Source: Microtetraspora sp. NBRC 13810
GTDB taxonomy: Bacteria > Actinomycetota > Actinomycetes > Streptosporangiales > Streptosporangiaceae
Length of the DNA stretch: 64,000 nucleotides
Direction of reading: 5' to 3'
NCBI RefSeq assembly: GCF_030268685.1
Contig: NZ_BSRQ01000001.1
Span: 372,001-436,000, forward strand
Shown: positions 16,158 through 25,013 of the stretch, in pieces
Layout: every line of letters begins with the position of its first letter
How positions within the stretch are numbered: the stretch's first letter is position 1
The notes under the pieces: model-generated
The model's database searches: none
What the model was told of the DNA's origin: nothing
The model's input: only the letters and a program-made list of their open reading frames with translations
Position numbers and translations under genes: made by a program

Positions 16158-19100
16158 TTAGCGGTGGTTGTGGAGGTGGGCGGCGGCTTGGGTTCGGGTG
16201 GAGACGCCTAGTTTGGCGAGGATGTTGGAGACGTGGACGCTTACCGTTTTTTGGGCGATGACCAGGCGGGCGGCGATTTCGCGGTTGGTGAGGCCCTCGG
16301 CGACCAGGGCGAGGACCTCGCGTTCGCGGTCGGTGAGCGGGGGTTGCCTGGTGTCGGCGCCGGGTCTGGTGTTGCTGGGTTTGGGGTCGGTGCTGGGTTT
16401 GGGGTCGGTCGGTTTGGTGGTGAGGCGGGCGCGGCGGGCCAGGGCGGTGAGGGCGTCGGCGAGGGGGGTGGCGCGTAGGGCGTTCGCGGTGGTGGTGGCG
16501 AGTTCCCATTGGGTTTGCGCGGCTTTGCGGTCTCCGGCGGCGACGAGGGATTCGGCCAGCCGCCAGCGGGAGCGGGCGACCTCGTAGGTGAAGCCGTAGT
16601 CGAAGGCGGTGACGACCTTCTCCCAGATGGCCGGGGTGTCGGTGCCGTGGGCGCGGTGCCATTCGGCTTCGGCGCGGGCCAGCCACGCCTGGGCCTCGAC
16701 GCCTAGGGGGCCTCTGGGCGTGAGGTCGGGACCGGTGGCGGCGGCGTGGCGGGCGGCGGCGAGGAGTACGTCGGGGGTGAGGGCCTGGTGTGCGGCCAGC
16801 GCGGCACTGCCGCCGATCCGGGCCGCGCCCCGCCGGGTGTTCACCACGTGGCCGCCGTGCCCCGCGTCTCCGCCTCGCGCGACGCCCGTGAGGGTCCCCG
16901 TGCGCGTAGCCGTGGGCGGGGACGCGGCCATGCTTACAAGAACGGAATCCGCGTGGGAGTCGGTATTCGTGCGCGCGAACGCGGCGACGCTCGCGGAAGT
17001 ACCGGCCTCCGCGAGGGTCCTAGCACCCGCCTGCGCGGGGGCGGCGCCCAGGACGGCGGCGGGCGCGTTCCTGGTATCGCCGGTAGTGGAGGGGGTGGGG
17101 GTGGTGAGGTCGGCCAGGGCGGTTAGGCCGGTGGTGGCTATGCGGATGACGACCGGGTCGAAGGGTTCGACGACGTGGAGGACGGCGGCCACGTGGTCCA
17201 GGGCGGCGTGGGGGTCGCCCTGCCAGATGGCGTGTTCGGCTTCCAGGCCCCTGGCCATGTCGGCGACGACCGGTTCGTGCCAGAAGCGGCGGAGCCAGGC
17301 GAGGCGTTCCGTCACGGCGGGGAGGCCCCTGGCGACCTCCACGAAGAGGGCGAAGGACGACAGGACGGCCTCGGCGGGGGTGCCGACGCGGAGGGCGAAA
17401 CCGGCGGCGACCTGCTCTGCGGCGTCCCATTCGCCGGCGACGTAGTGGATGAGGAAGCGGAGGAAGCGCAGGTCGGTGCCGTACGTGCTCCAGTGCAGGC
17501 CGATTTCGCCGGCCAGGGCGATGCCGCCGTCGACGATGGGGGCGGCGATGGCGAGTTCGCCGCGTTCGTAGTGGACGCGGCCCAGGTGGAACAGGGCGCG
17601 CAGGTCGACGGACAGGTCGGTGGAGCGCTGGGCGCAGGCCCGGGTGAGCAGCCGGATGGACTGGTCGGTGTCGCCTTCCATCTCGACGAAGGTGGACAGG
17701 GCGATGAGGGCGCTGTTCTCGGCGTCGACGGCGCCGGTGGCGGAGGCGACCTCCAGGGCGCGGGTGGCGAGGCCCTTGATCTCGCCCTGGCGCGGCGTCC
17801 AGGCCAGGCAGCGGGCATAGGTGGCGAGGGCGCGGGCGAGCAGCGGGCCGTACGGGGCGGCGTCGACGGCGGCCTGGGCGGCGGCGGCCGAGCCGGGGAC
17901 GTCGTCGAGTTCGGCGAGGTAGTAGGCGAGGCGCTCGTTCACCTCGGGAGAGGGCGGGAGCTGGCGCAGCTGGGCGACCGCGCGGTGGTTGTCCCCGCTG
18001 TCGGCGGCGGCGATGGCGCTGAGCAGGCCGATGGCGGCGTGGTCGGCGCCGGCCAGCCGGTTCGGTTCCGGCACCCGGTCCCACAGGTCGAGGGCCTGGT
18101 CGAAGTGGCGGTGGGCTTCGGCGGGGGCGCCGAGGCGCATGGCCCGGCGGCCGGCCTCGGCGGAAGCGGCGAGCGCGCCGGGCAGGTCGTGGCTGGCGAG
18201 GCAGTGGTGGGCGAGCTCGGCGTAGGAGCCGCCGTTCGCGGCGATCAGCGTGGCGAACGCGGTGTGCAACCGGTTCCGCTCCCCCGGCAGCAGGTCGGTG
18301 TAGACGGCCTCCTGGAGCAGCGCGTGCCGGAACTGGTATCCCTGCCCGTCGCGGAGCATGAGACCCCTGGACAGGATCTCCCGCATCACGTCGTCGTCGA
18401 GCGTGGTCACCTGGCTGAGCAGGTCGTCGTCGACCCGGCGGCCGGCGACGGCGGCGGCGCGGAGCACCGACTGGGCGGGCTCCGACAGGCGTTCGACCCG
18501 GGCGAGCAGCAGCTCGGCGAGGTTTTCCGGCAGGCCGTCGCCGTAGGCGGCGAGCAGTTCCTCGGCGTAGAACGGGTTGCCCTCGGCGCGGGCGACGACG
18601 GCGCTGATGGCGGCCTTGTCCCCGTCGTCCAGCTCGGCCAGGTGGCCGGCGAGCTCGTCGGGGCCGAGCGGGCGGAGTTCGACGGTGGTGACGGCGGGCA
18701 GGCGGCGCAGCTCGGCCAGCAGCGGGCGGAGCGGGTGGCGGCGGTGCAGGTCGTCGGTGCGGTAGGTGCCGACGAGGCAGACGCGCTCGGTCTGCAGCAT
18801 GCGGGTGAGGAAGACCAGCAGGTCGCGGCTGGACCGGTCGGCCCAGTGCAGGTCTTCGAAGATCAGCATGACCGGGCGTTCCGCGGACAGCTCGGCGAGC
18901 AGGGCGAGCGTGGAGCCGAACAGCCGCTGCTGGGTCAGCCCCCGCTCCCGCTCGCCGTCCCCACCGGCCAGAGGCGACCCGGCTCCCGGCGGAGCGGCGG
19001 CCCCGCCGGAACCGCCGGGGAGCAGGCGGCGCAGGACCGGCCAAGAGGAGACGATCTCGGGGGCGGCGTCGCGGAGGGCGTCGGCGAGGGGGAGGTACGG

Positions 19101-19334
19101 CACGGCGTCGCCGAGTTCGGCGCACTGCCCGGCGAGGACGGCGAAGCCCTCGGCCACGGCGCGCCGGGCCAGTTCGGTGATCAGGCGGGTCTTGCCGATG
19201 CCGGCGTCTCCGCCGACGAGCGCGACGCCGGCGGCGCCCGCCGCGGCGGCGCGGGCCACGCCCAGGAGACGGTCCAGCTCGCCGGTCCGCCCGACCAGAC
19301 TGCTCGCCGGGGGTTCCGCCGTTCTCAGATTCAC
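16158..19334 (-). CDS. LuxR-family regulator of the LAL type (large ATPase)
   Basis: The protein has ~1058 residues. The N-terminus has an AAA/STAND ATPase module: [12 protein letters not shown], Walker [12 protein letters not shown] (about residue 44) and Walker [15 protein letters not shown]-like helical repeats fill the middle. A C-terminal LuxR helix-turn-helix reads [26 protein letters not shown] and then [17 protein letters not shown] proteins are ATP-dependent activators, often of secondary metabolite or sugar pathways. GTG 19334 is preferred over ATG 19361 because AGGACGG lies 5-10 bp before it and the conserved start follows. Residues about 735-840 are a low-complexity Thr/Ala/Gly stretch not expected in the family. 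No target cluster is obvious next door. Confidence 0.9.
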   Translation of the reverse strand: MNLRTAEPPASSLVGRTGELDRLLGVARAAAAGAAGVALVGGDAGIGKTRLITELARRAVAEGFAVLAGQCAELGDAVPYLPLADALRDAAPEIVSSWPVLRRLLPGGSGGAAAPPGAGSPLAGGDGERERGLTQQRLFGSTLALLAELSAERPVMLIFEDLHWADRSSRDLLVFLTRMLQTERVCLVGTYRTDDLHRRHPLRPLLAELRRLPAVTTVELRPLGPDELAGHLAELDDGDKAAISAVVARAEGNPFYAEELLAAYGDGLPENLAELLLARVERLSEPAQSVLRAAAVAGRRVDDDLLSQVTTLDDDVMREILSRGLMLRDGQGYQFRHALLQEAVYTDLLPGERNRLHTAFATLIAANGGSYAELAHHCLASHDLPGALAASAEAGRRAMRLGAPAEAHRHFDQALDLWDRVPEPNRLAGADHAAIGLLSAIAAADSGDNHRAVAQLRQLPPSPEVNERLAYYLAELDDVPGSAAAAQAAVDAAPYGPLLARALATYARCLAWTPRQGEIKGLATRALEVASATGAVDAENSALIALSTFVEMEGDTDQSIRLLTRACAQRSTDLSVDLRALFHLGRVHYERGELAIAAPIVDGGIALAGEIGLHWSTYGTDLRFLRFLIHYVAGEWDAAEQVAAGFALRVGTPAEAVLSSFALFVEVARGLPAVTERLAWLRRFWHEPVVADMARGLEAEHAIWQGDPHAALDHVAAVLHVVEPFDPVVIRIATTGLTALADLTTPTPSTTGDTRNAPAAVLGAAPAQAGARTLAEAGTSASVAAFARTNTDSHADSVLVSMAASPPTATRTGTLTGVARGGDAGHGGHVVNTRRGAARIGGSAALAAHQALTPDVLLAAARHAAATGPDLTPRGPLGVEAQAWLARAEAEWHRAHGTDTPAIWEKVVTAFDYGFTYEVARSRWRLAESLVAAGDRKAAQTQWELATTTANALRATPLADALTALARRARLTTKPTDPKPSTDPKPSNTRPGADTRQPPLTDREREVLALVAEGLTNREIAARLVIAQKTVSVHVSNILAKLGVSTRTQAAAHLHNHR

Positions 19335-19473
19335 GTCACCGTCCTGCCTACCCGGGAGCACGGAGCGCCCCCGCCGCCGAGTATCCCATGCCCGGTCCGT
19401 GGCCGATTGGCCCAGGAAGCCGGATGGGAAATGGCCCTCTTGAGAGGGTTTCGGCAGTAATAACGTTCAGGCC

Positions 19474-20103
19474 GTGATTCCGCTTTCCACTTACGCGCTC
19501 TTCCTGGCCAGTTGTTTCGCCTTCGTCGTCGTGCCGGGGCCGAACCATCTCTACATCACCGCCCGCGCCGTCTCCCAGGGCCGGCCGGCGGGGCTGGCGT
19601 CGGCGCTCGGGGTGGAGACGGGCACGCTGCTGCACATCGCGGCGGCGGCGGCCGGGCTGTCGTACCTGGTCGCCCGGTCGATGGTGCTGTTCAACGTGGT
19701 GAAGTGGGCCGGGGTCGGCTATCTCTGCTATCTGGGCGTGCGGGCGCTGCTGCGCAGGCACGAGGCGGAGGAGCGGGTGGCCGCCGAGCCGTCGCAGCCG
19801 CTGTCCGCCGTCTTCTTCGAGGGCGTCGTGGTGAACGTGCTGAACCCGAAGGTGATCCTGTTCTTCCTCGCCTTCCTGCCGCAGTTCGTCGACCCGGCGG
19901 CGGGAGCCGTACCGGCGCAGACCGTGGTCCTCGGGCTCACCCTGTTCACGGTCGGGCTGACCGTCGACACGGTGTACGCGGTGGGGGCGGGCGCGGTCGG
20001 CGCGCGGCTGCGCGGCCGCGCCCGCCTGCTGGGCCGGGTCAGCGGCGTCGTCTACCTGGCCCTCGGCGTGGTCACCGCGTTCGGCTCGGCGCGGCCGTCC
20101 TGA
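19474..20103 (+). CDS. LysE/RhtB family amino-acid exporter
   Basis: This 209-residue membrane protein has about six hydrophobic segments and the family signature near the N-terminus (FVVVPGPNHLYITARAVSQGRPAGLASALGVETG). A second conserved region is VVVNVLNPKVILFFLAFLPQFV. The family exports amino acids or small metabolites by proton exchange; the substrate cannot be read from sequence. It starts at GTG 19474 and is divergent from the LAL regulator with ~140 bp between them. It is convergent with the GH16 gene, whose stop lies 16 bp away. Confidence 0.9.
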   Translation: MIPLSTYALFLASCFAFVVVPGPNHLYITARAVSQGRPAGLASALGVETGTLLHIAAAAAGLSYLVARSMVLFNVVKWAGVGYLCYLGVRALLRRHEAEERVAAEPSQPLSAVFFEGVVVNVLNPKVILFFLAFLPQFVDPAAGAVPAQTVVLGLTLFTVGLTVDTVYAVGAGAVGARLRGRARLLGRVSGVVYLALGVVTAFGSARPS

Positions 20104-20119
20104 GCGGTGACCACCCGGG

Positions 20120-21505
20120 TCAGGAGAAGCGGATCCAGTTGACGTTCACGAAGTCGGCCGGCTGGCCGCTGGTGAAGGTGACGTAGACGGTCTGCGTGCC
20201 GGTCACGGCGGAGATGTTGGCCGGTACGGTGCGCCAGCTCTGCCAGCCGCCGGTGTTGCCGACCGCGAAGTCGCCGAGCAGCGTGCCGGTCGGGCTGCCG
20301 AGCCGCGCCTGGACCAGGCCGCTCACGCCGCCCCCCGCGCCGGAGGCGACCCGGGCGGTGAACTGCGTGGCGGGGGTGGTGCCGAAGCGGACGTTGTCGA
20401 AGCGCAGCCAGTCGCCGTTGCCGACGCGGGTGACGTTCTGGCCGCCGCCGGTGTCGGTGGTCGTCTCGGTCCCGGTGCCGGACTGGGCGTTGGCGCTTTC
20501 CGCCTGGATGGCGGAGCGCGCGTCGAAGCCGTCGCCCGGCGGGTTCGTCGGCGGGTCGGTGGGCGGGTCGGTGGGCGGGGTGGTCGGGGTGCCGCTCTGG
20601 TAGACGGCCACGTAGTCCACGAGCATGGGCCGGCCGGAGACGGTGGAGGCGGTGGGCGTGGTGAACCCGGCCACGCCGTTCGGGAAGCCGCCGCCCATGG
20701 CCACGTTGAGCAGCAGGAAGTAACCGGCGTGGCCGGTCATGTTGGACCAGGTGGTGGCGTCGAACTGGCTCTGGGTGAGGGTGTGGTAGAGCTGCCCGTC
20801 CACGTACCACCTGAGCTGGTTGGGCGAGATGCTGCGGTCCCACTCGAAGCGGTAGGTGTGCATGGCCGACTGGCAGGTGGACCCGGGGCAGGGGCGGCTG
20901 GCGCCGAGCCCGTTGGTCTCGTTGCACGGGCCGCCGGGGGTGACGCCGCAGTGCAGCACGGCCCACACGGAGTTCAGCCCGTTGACGTTCTCCATGATGT
21001 CGAACTCGCCGATGGCCGGCCAGTTCCAGTAGTTGCCCCGGTACGGCGAGCCGAGCGCCCAGAACGCCGGCCAGTAGCCGAGCGCGGCGGCGCCGGTGAC
21101 GTTCGGCATCTGGATGCGGCCCTCGATGCGCAGGATCCGCCCGTCGGCCGGCTTGAAGTCGGAGCGGCGGGTCTCGATCCGGGCCGAGGTCCAGGCGCCC
21201 GAGGCACTCTTGATCGGGGTGATGCGCAGGTTGCCCGAGCCGTCGAGGCTGAGGTTGGCGGGGTCGGCGGTGTAGTTCTGGATCTCGCCGGTGCCCCAGT
21301 TGCCGGGACCGCCCGGGTAACCGTGCCCGGTGTCCACGATCCAGTTGGCGCTGGACGGCGACGAGCCGGACGGGCCGTTGAAGTCGTCGGACCAGACCAG
21401 GGACCACCCTCCGGGGGTGGGTGGCACGTCCGCCCCCGCCGGGGCGGCGGCGACGGCGAGCGCCGCCGCCACGGCGGTGAGCATTGCGATGAACCATCGG
21501 CGCAT
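20120..21505 (-). CDS. Secreted GH16 beta-glucanase with CBM6-type module
   Basis: The protein has 461 residues. The signal peptide is MRRWFIAMLTAVAAALAVAAAPAGA. The GH16 catalytic domain (about 30-285) has the active-site motif EFDIME, with Glu167 as nucleophile, Asp169 and Glu172 as acid/base. Flanking residues WPAFWALG and GGGFPNG are typical of laminarinase-type endo-beta-1,3-glucanases. A PTDPPTDPPTNPP linker leads to a C-terminal CBM6-like module (AIQAESANAQSG ... WLRFDNVRFG ... PADFVNVNWIRF). ATG 21505 follows GAGGAGA; a longer frame upstream lacks a signal peptide at its start. A LacI-type operator lies upstream. It likely releases beta-glucan oligosaccharides for the adjacent transporter. 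Confidence 0.92.
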   Translation of the reverse strand: MRRWFIAMLTAVAAALAVAAAPAGADVPPTPGGWSLVWSDDFNGPSGSSPSSANWIVDTGHGYPGGPGNWGTGEIQNYTADPANLSLDGSGNLRITPIKSASGAWTSARIETRRSDFKPADGRILRIEGRIQMPNVTGAAALGYWPAFWALGSPYRGNYWNWPAIGEFDIMENVNGLNSVWAVLHCGVTPGGPCNETNGLGASRPCPGSTCQSAMHTYRFEWDRSISPNQLRWYVDGQLYHTLTQSQFDATTWSNMTGHAGYFLLLNVAMGGGFPNGVAGFTTPTASTVSGRPMLVDYVAVYQSGTPTTPPTDPPTDPPTNPPGDGFDARSAIQAESANAQSGTGTETTTDTGGGQNVTRVGNGDWLRFDNVRFGTTPATQFTARVASGAGGGVSGLVQARLGSPTGTLLGDFAVGNTGGWQSWRTVPANISAVTGTQTVYVTFTSGQPADFVNVNWIRFS

Positions 21506-21562
21506 GACTGTCTCCTCGATGGGGGGTGCCGCCGCCGCACGCACAACGACGGGGGCCAAGAG

Positions 21563-21574
21563 GAGAGCGCTCTC
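21563..21574. promoter_or_regulatory. LacI-type operator upstream of GH16 gene
   Basis: The perfect 12-bp palindrome GAGAGCGCTCTC is followed by AAGG. It is the same core as at 21726-21737 and close to the TGGGAGCGCTCCCA family bound by CebR-type LacI regulators. On the GH16 strand it lies downstream of a TTGACA box at 21612-21607, where repressor binding would block transcription. Confidence 0.75.
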
Positions 21575-21691
21575 AAGGCCCAGAGCGTCCACTGTGACAG
21601 CGCGCCTGTCAAGGGCCTTGACTTCATCACACGGAAACATGCCGCCCACACCGTGGAAACAAGATAACGGCGATCGTTACGCCTGGAGCTG

Positions 21692-21720
21692 TTGACACTT
21701 AACGCAACGGCAACCAGTCT
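21692..21720 (+). promoter_or_regulatory. Probable promoter of the beta-glucoside ABC operon
   Basis: TTGACA (21692-21697) is spaced 17 bp from CAGTCT (21715-21720), a weak -10. The operator palindrome starts 5 bp further on and would cover the transcription start. Confidence 0.5.
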
Positions 21721-21725
21721 TCGGA

Positions 21726-21737
21726 GAGAGCGCTCTC
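21726..21737. promoter_or_regulatory. LacI-type operator upstream of ABC operon
   Basis: This is a second perfect GAGAGCGCTCTC palindrome, again followed by AAG, 38 bp before the start codon of the solute-binding protein. The LacI gene that ends this operon is the natural candidate regulator. Confidence 0.8.
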
Positions 21738-21774
21738 AAGAAGATCAACTTATTCGGACCCCCAGGAGGGTTCC

Positions 21775-23070
21775 ATGGGTATGTTGCGCCCCCGGCTTCT
21801 CGCATCGATGGTCGCCGCACTTCTGACCGTGAGCGTGGCCGCCTGCGGCGGCTCCGACGGCGGCTCCGGAGCACCATCGGCCGCGGCGCCCGGTGAGAAG
21901 GTCAAGCTCACCGTCGGCCTCTTCGGCGACCTGGGCTTCGTGCCGTTGTACGAGGAGTACAAGAAGACGCACCCGAACATCGAGATCGTGGAGCGCAGAG
22001 CGGAGTTCGCGGACCACCACAACAACCTGATCAAGCGGCTTGCCACCAACGCGGGCGCCGCGGACATCGAGGCCGTCGAGGTCGGCTACATCAGCACCTT
22101 CACCTCGACACCCGACAGGTTCCACAACTTAAAGGAGTACGGCCTGGAGAGTCGGCAGGCCGACTTCCTCGACTGGAAGTGGCAGCAGGGCCTGTCCAAG
22201 GACGGCTCCCAGCTCCTCGGCCTCGGCACCGACGTCGGCGGGCTCGCGATGTGCTACCGCACCGACCTGTTCGAGAAGGCCGGGCTGCCCAGCGAGCGGG
22301 ACGAGGTCTCGAAGCTCTGGCCGACGTGGGAGCAGTACATCGAGACCGGCAAGAAGTTCGCCGCGGCCGGCGTCGAGGGCGCGAAGTTCGTGGACAGCCC
22401 CGGTGAGATCTTCCGCGCGATCGTCAACCAGGCCGCCGTCGGCCTGTACGACGCCCAGGACAACATCGTCGTCTCCTCCAACCCCGAGGTGAAGAAGGCC
22501 TGGGACCTGTCCAACCAGCTCAGCCAGAACAACCTGACGGCCAAGCTGGCCGCGTTCTCCCCGCCGTGGAACACCGGCTTCGCGAAGGGATCCTTCGCCA
22601 CCATCATCTGTCCCGCCTGGATGACCGGCTTCATCCAGGAGCAGGCCGCGGACGCCTCCGGCAAGTGGGACATCGCGGCGGTGCCCGGCGGCGGCGGCAA
22701 CAGCGGCGGCTCCCACCTGATGCTGCCCAAGCAGGGCAAGCACCCCAAGGAGGCCGCCGAGCTGATCAACTTCCTCACCTCGCCCGAGAACCAGGCGAAG
22801 GTGTTCAAGGAGGAGGGCACCTTCCCCTCCATCCCCGCGCTGTACGACGACCCGGCGGTCCAGGACTTCAAGAAGCCGTTCTTCAACGACGCGCCGGTCG
22901 GGAAGATCTACTCGGACGCCGCGAAGGCGCTCAAGCCGCAGCACCTCGGCCCCAAGGAGGCGGAGGTCCGCACGGCCGTCGCCAACGGCCTCGGCCGGGT
23001 GGAGCAGGGCCAGCAGACGCCTGACGAGGCGTGGACGCAGGTCCTGTCGGACGTCGGCAAGATCAAGTAG
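21775..23070 (+). CDS. Sugar ABC transporter solute-binding lipoprotein
   Basis: The protein has 431 residues. A lipoprotein signal peptide ends in VSVAACGG, so Cys24 would be lipidated. It is an extracellular solute-binding protein of family 1 (CebE/MalE-like), with KVKLTVGLFGDLGFVPLYEEYKKTHPNIEIVER at the N-lobe and PKEAAELINFLTSPENQAKVFKEEG near the end. The neighbouring GH16 and GH1 enzymes suggest that it binds beta-glucan oligosaccharides such as laminaribiose or cellobiose. It is the first gene of the operon, and a strong stem-loop follows its stop codon. Confidence 0.92.
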   Translation: MGMLRPRLLASMVAALLTVSVAACGGSDGGSGAPSAAAPGEKVKLTVGLFGDLGFVPLYEEYKKTHPNIEIVERRAEFADHHNNLIKRLATNAGAADIEAVEVGYISTFTSTPDRFHNLKEYGLESRQADFLDWKWQQGLSKDGSQLLGLGTDVGGLAMCYRTDLFEKAGLPSERDEVSKLWPTWEQYIETGKKFAAAGVEGAKFVDSPGEIFRAIVNQAAVGLYDAQDNIVVSSNPEVKKAWDLSNQLSQNNLTAKLAAFSPPWNTGFAKGSFATIICPAWMTGFIQEQAADASGKWDIAAVPGGGGNSGGSHLMLPKQGKHPKEAAELINFLTSPENQAKVFKEEGTFPSIPALYDDPAVQDFKKPFFNDAPVGKIYSDAAKALKPQHLGPKEAEVRTAVANGLGRVEQGQQTPDEAWTQVLSDVGKIK

Positions 23071-23080
23071 GCGCAGGGGC

Positions 23081-23105
23081 GCCGGCCCGGCACCGGCGGG
23101 CCGGC
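23081..23105 (+). terminator. Intercistronic stem-loop after the binding-protein gene
   Basis: Perfect 8-bp arms GCCGGCCC/GGGCCGGC with a 9-nt loop lie 10 bp after the stop codon. Such elements between binding-protein and permease genes usually stabilise or partly terminate the upstream message, giving excess binding protein. Confidence 0.6.
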
Positions 23106-23163
23106 CCGCCCCTCCCCCGCGTCCCCCTCCCCGTCCAGAAAGCCCGTCCAGAAAGGATCCGGC

Positions 23164-24156
23164 ATGGCCACCCGTGCCCCGGACCGCCCGGCGGCTCCCC
23201 CCGGTGGTCCGGCCCCGCGCTCCCATCGTCTCGGGCGCCGCGGACTGCTCCACCGGCTCGACGTCAAGGGCTCGCCGTACGCGTACATCGCCCCGTTCTT
23301 CCTGCTGTTCGCGGCGTTCGGGCTCTTCCCGCTGGCCTACACGGCCTGGGTCAGCCTGCACGAGTGGACCCTGCTGTCGGACACGCAGGAGTTCATCGGC
23401 CTCGGCAACTTCGCCACCCTGCTCCAGGACCCCTACTTCTGGAACGCGACCTTCAACACGCTGTCCATCGGCGTCCTGTCCACCGTTCCCCAGTTGCTGC
23501 TGGCCATCTGGCTGGCGCACCTGCTGAACCGGCCGCTGCGGGCGCAGACGTTCTTCCGGATCACCCTGCTGCTGCCCAACGTGACCAGCGTGGTGGCCGT
23601 GGTGGTCATCTTCAGCCAGCTCTTCGGGCGTGACTTCGGGCTGATCAACTGGGTGCTGTCGTGGTTCGGCCTCGGGGCGATCGACTGGGCGGCGGGAGTG
23701 GCCACCTCGCACATCGCGCTCGCCGTCATGATCATGTGGCGGTGGACCGGCTACAACACGCTGATCTTCCTGGCCGCGATGCAGGCCGTGCCGCGCGATC
23801 TCTACGAGGCGGCCACCATCGACGGCGCGTCCAAGTTCACCCAGCTCCGCAAGATCACCATCCCGATGATCCGGCCGACGATCGTGTTCACCGTGATCGT
23901 CTCCACCATCGGCGCCATGCAGATCCTCGCCGAGCCGCTGCTCTTCGCCGCCACCACCACCGGCGCCGGCACCATGGTCACCGGAGGCTTCGACCGGGAG
24001 TTCCAGACCCTGGCGCTCTACGTCTACGAGCACGCCTTCACCAACTTCGACTTCGGCTACGCCTCGGCCGCGTCGTGGGTGATGTTCGTCTTCGTGGTGG
24101 TCGTGGCGAGCGTCAACTACCTGCTGACCCGCAGGATGCGCGGAGGTGTCGGATGA
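23164..24156 (+). CDS. Sugar ABC transporter permease (MalF/CebF-like)
   Basis: This 330-residue protein has six membrane segments. The binding-protein-dependent permease loop reads DLYEAATIDGASKFTQLRKITIPMIRPT. It forms the channel with the next gene product. ATG 23164 has AAAGGATCC upstream. Its stop overlaps the next start as ATGA, so the two permeases are co-translated. No ATPase gene is in the operon. Such CUT1 systems usually share the global MsiK ATPase in actinomycetes. Confidence 0.92.
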   Translation: MATRAPDRPAAPPGGPAPRSHRLGRRGLLHRLDVKGSPYAYIAPFFLLFAAFGLFPLAYTAWVSLHEWTLLSDTQEFIGLGNFATLLQDPYFWNATFNTLSIGVLSTVPQLLLAIWLAHLLNRPLRAQTFFRITLLLPNVTSVVAVVVIFSQLFGRDFGLINWVLSWFGLGAIDWAAGVATSHIALAVMIMWRWTGYNTLIFLAAMQAVPRDLYEAATIDGASKFTQLRKITIPMIRPTIVFTVIVSTIGAMQILAEPLLFAATTTGAGTMVTGGFDREFQTLALYVYEHAFTNFDFGYASAASWVMFVFVVVVASVNYLLTRRMRGGVG

Positions 24157-25013
24157 GCGTGACCAGCAGGCTCGCGGGCAGGAGCGGCCGGACGGGGAGT
24201 GCCGCGGCGCGCCGGCTGACGTATCTCAGCCTGCTCGCGGTGGCGTTCTTCTCGGCGTTCCCGCTGTACTTCAGCGTGGTCGTGGCCTCCCGGCACAACT
24301 CCGCGCTGGCCCAGGTGCCGCCGCCGCTCCTTCCCGGCGGCAACTTCTTCGCCAACGTCGCCCGGGTCTTCGACACCGTGCCGTTCGCGCTCGCGCTGCT
24401 CAACTCGGTGCTGGTCTCCGGGTCGATCGCCATCTCGGTGATGTTCTTCTCCACGCTGGCCGGCTTCGCCTTCGCCAAGCTGCGCTTCCGCGGCAAGAAC
24501 GCGCTGCTGGTGATGACCGTGGCGACCATGATGGTGCCGCTGCAACTCGGGATCATCCCGCTGTACCTGCTCATGGTGAAGATCCAATGGACCGGCACGA
24601 TGTACGCGCTGATCGCGCCGTCGCTGGTCAGCGCCTTCGGCGTGTTCTTCATGACGCAGTACCTGTCCCGCGCGCTGCCCACCGAGCTGCTGGAGGCGGG
24701 CCGGGTCGACGGCTGCACCACCTGGGGCCTGTTCTGGCACGTCGTGATACCCGCAGCCCGCCCAGCCGCGGCGGTGCTGGGGATGCTCACCTTCATGACG
24801 GCCTGGAACGACTACTTCTGGCCGCTGGTCGTCCTCACCCCGGAGAACCCGACGGTGCAGGTCGCCCTCTCCACGCTGGCCAGCGGTTACGTCAACGACT
24901 ATGTCCTGGGGCTGACCGGGACGGCGCTGGGGACGCTGCCACTGATCATCGTCTTCGCGCTACTCGGCAAGCAAATCATCGGCGGAATCATGCAGGGAGC
25001 AGTGAAAGGTTGA
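24153..25013 (+). CDS. Sugar ABC transporter permease (MalG/CebG-like)
   Basis: This 286-residue partner permease has six membrane segments and the family loop ELLEAGRVDGCTTWGLFWHVVIPAARPA. ATG 24153 overlaps the stop of the first permease, with GGAGG 7 bp before it. A larger open frame upstream is only a shadow of the first permease. The stop codon TGA overlaps the ATG of the GH1 gene, so the operon is tightly coupled. Confidence 0.92.
   Translation: MSVTSRLAGRSGRTGSAAARRLTYLSLLAVAFFSAFPLYFSVVVASRHNSALAQVPPPLLPGGNFFANVARVFDTVPFALALLNSVLVSGSIAISVMFFSTLAGFAFAKLRFRGKNALLVMTVATMMVPLQLGIIPLYLLMVKIQWTGTMYALIAPSLVSAFGVFFMTQYLSRALPTELLEAGRVDGCTTWGLFWHVVIPAARPAAAVLGMLTFMTAWNDYFWPLVVLTPENPTVQVALSTLASGYVNDYVLGLTGTALGTLPLIIVFALLGKQIIGGIMQGAVKG

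Noticed and set aside
17175-19460. 761-codon plus-strand ORF opposite the LAL regulator
   Set aside because: Gly/Val/Glu-rich shadow of a gene with Walker and LuxR motifs on the minus strand.
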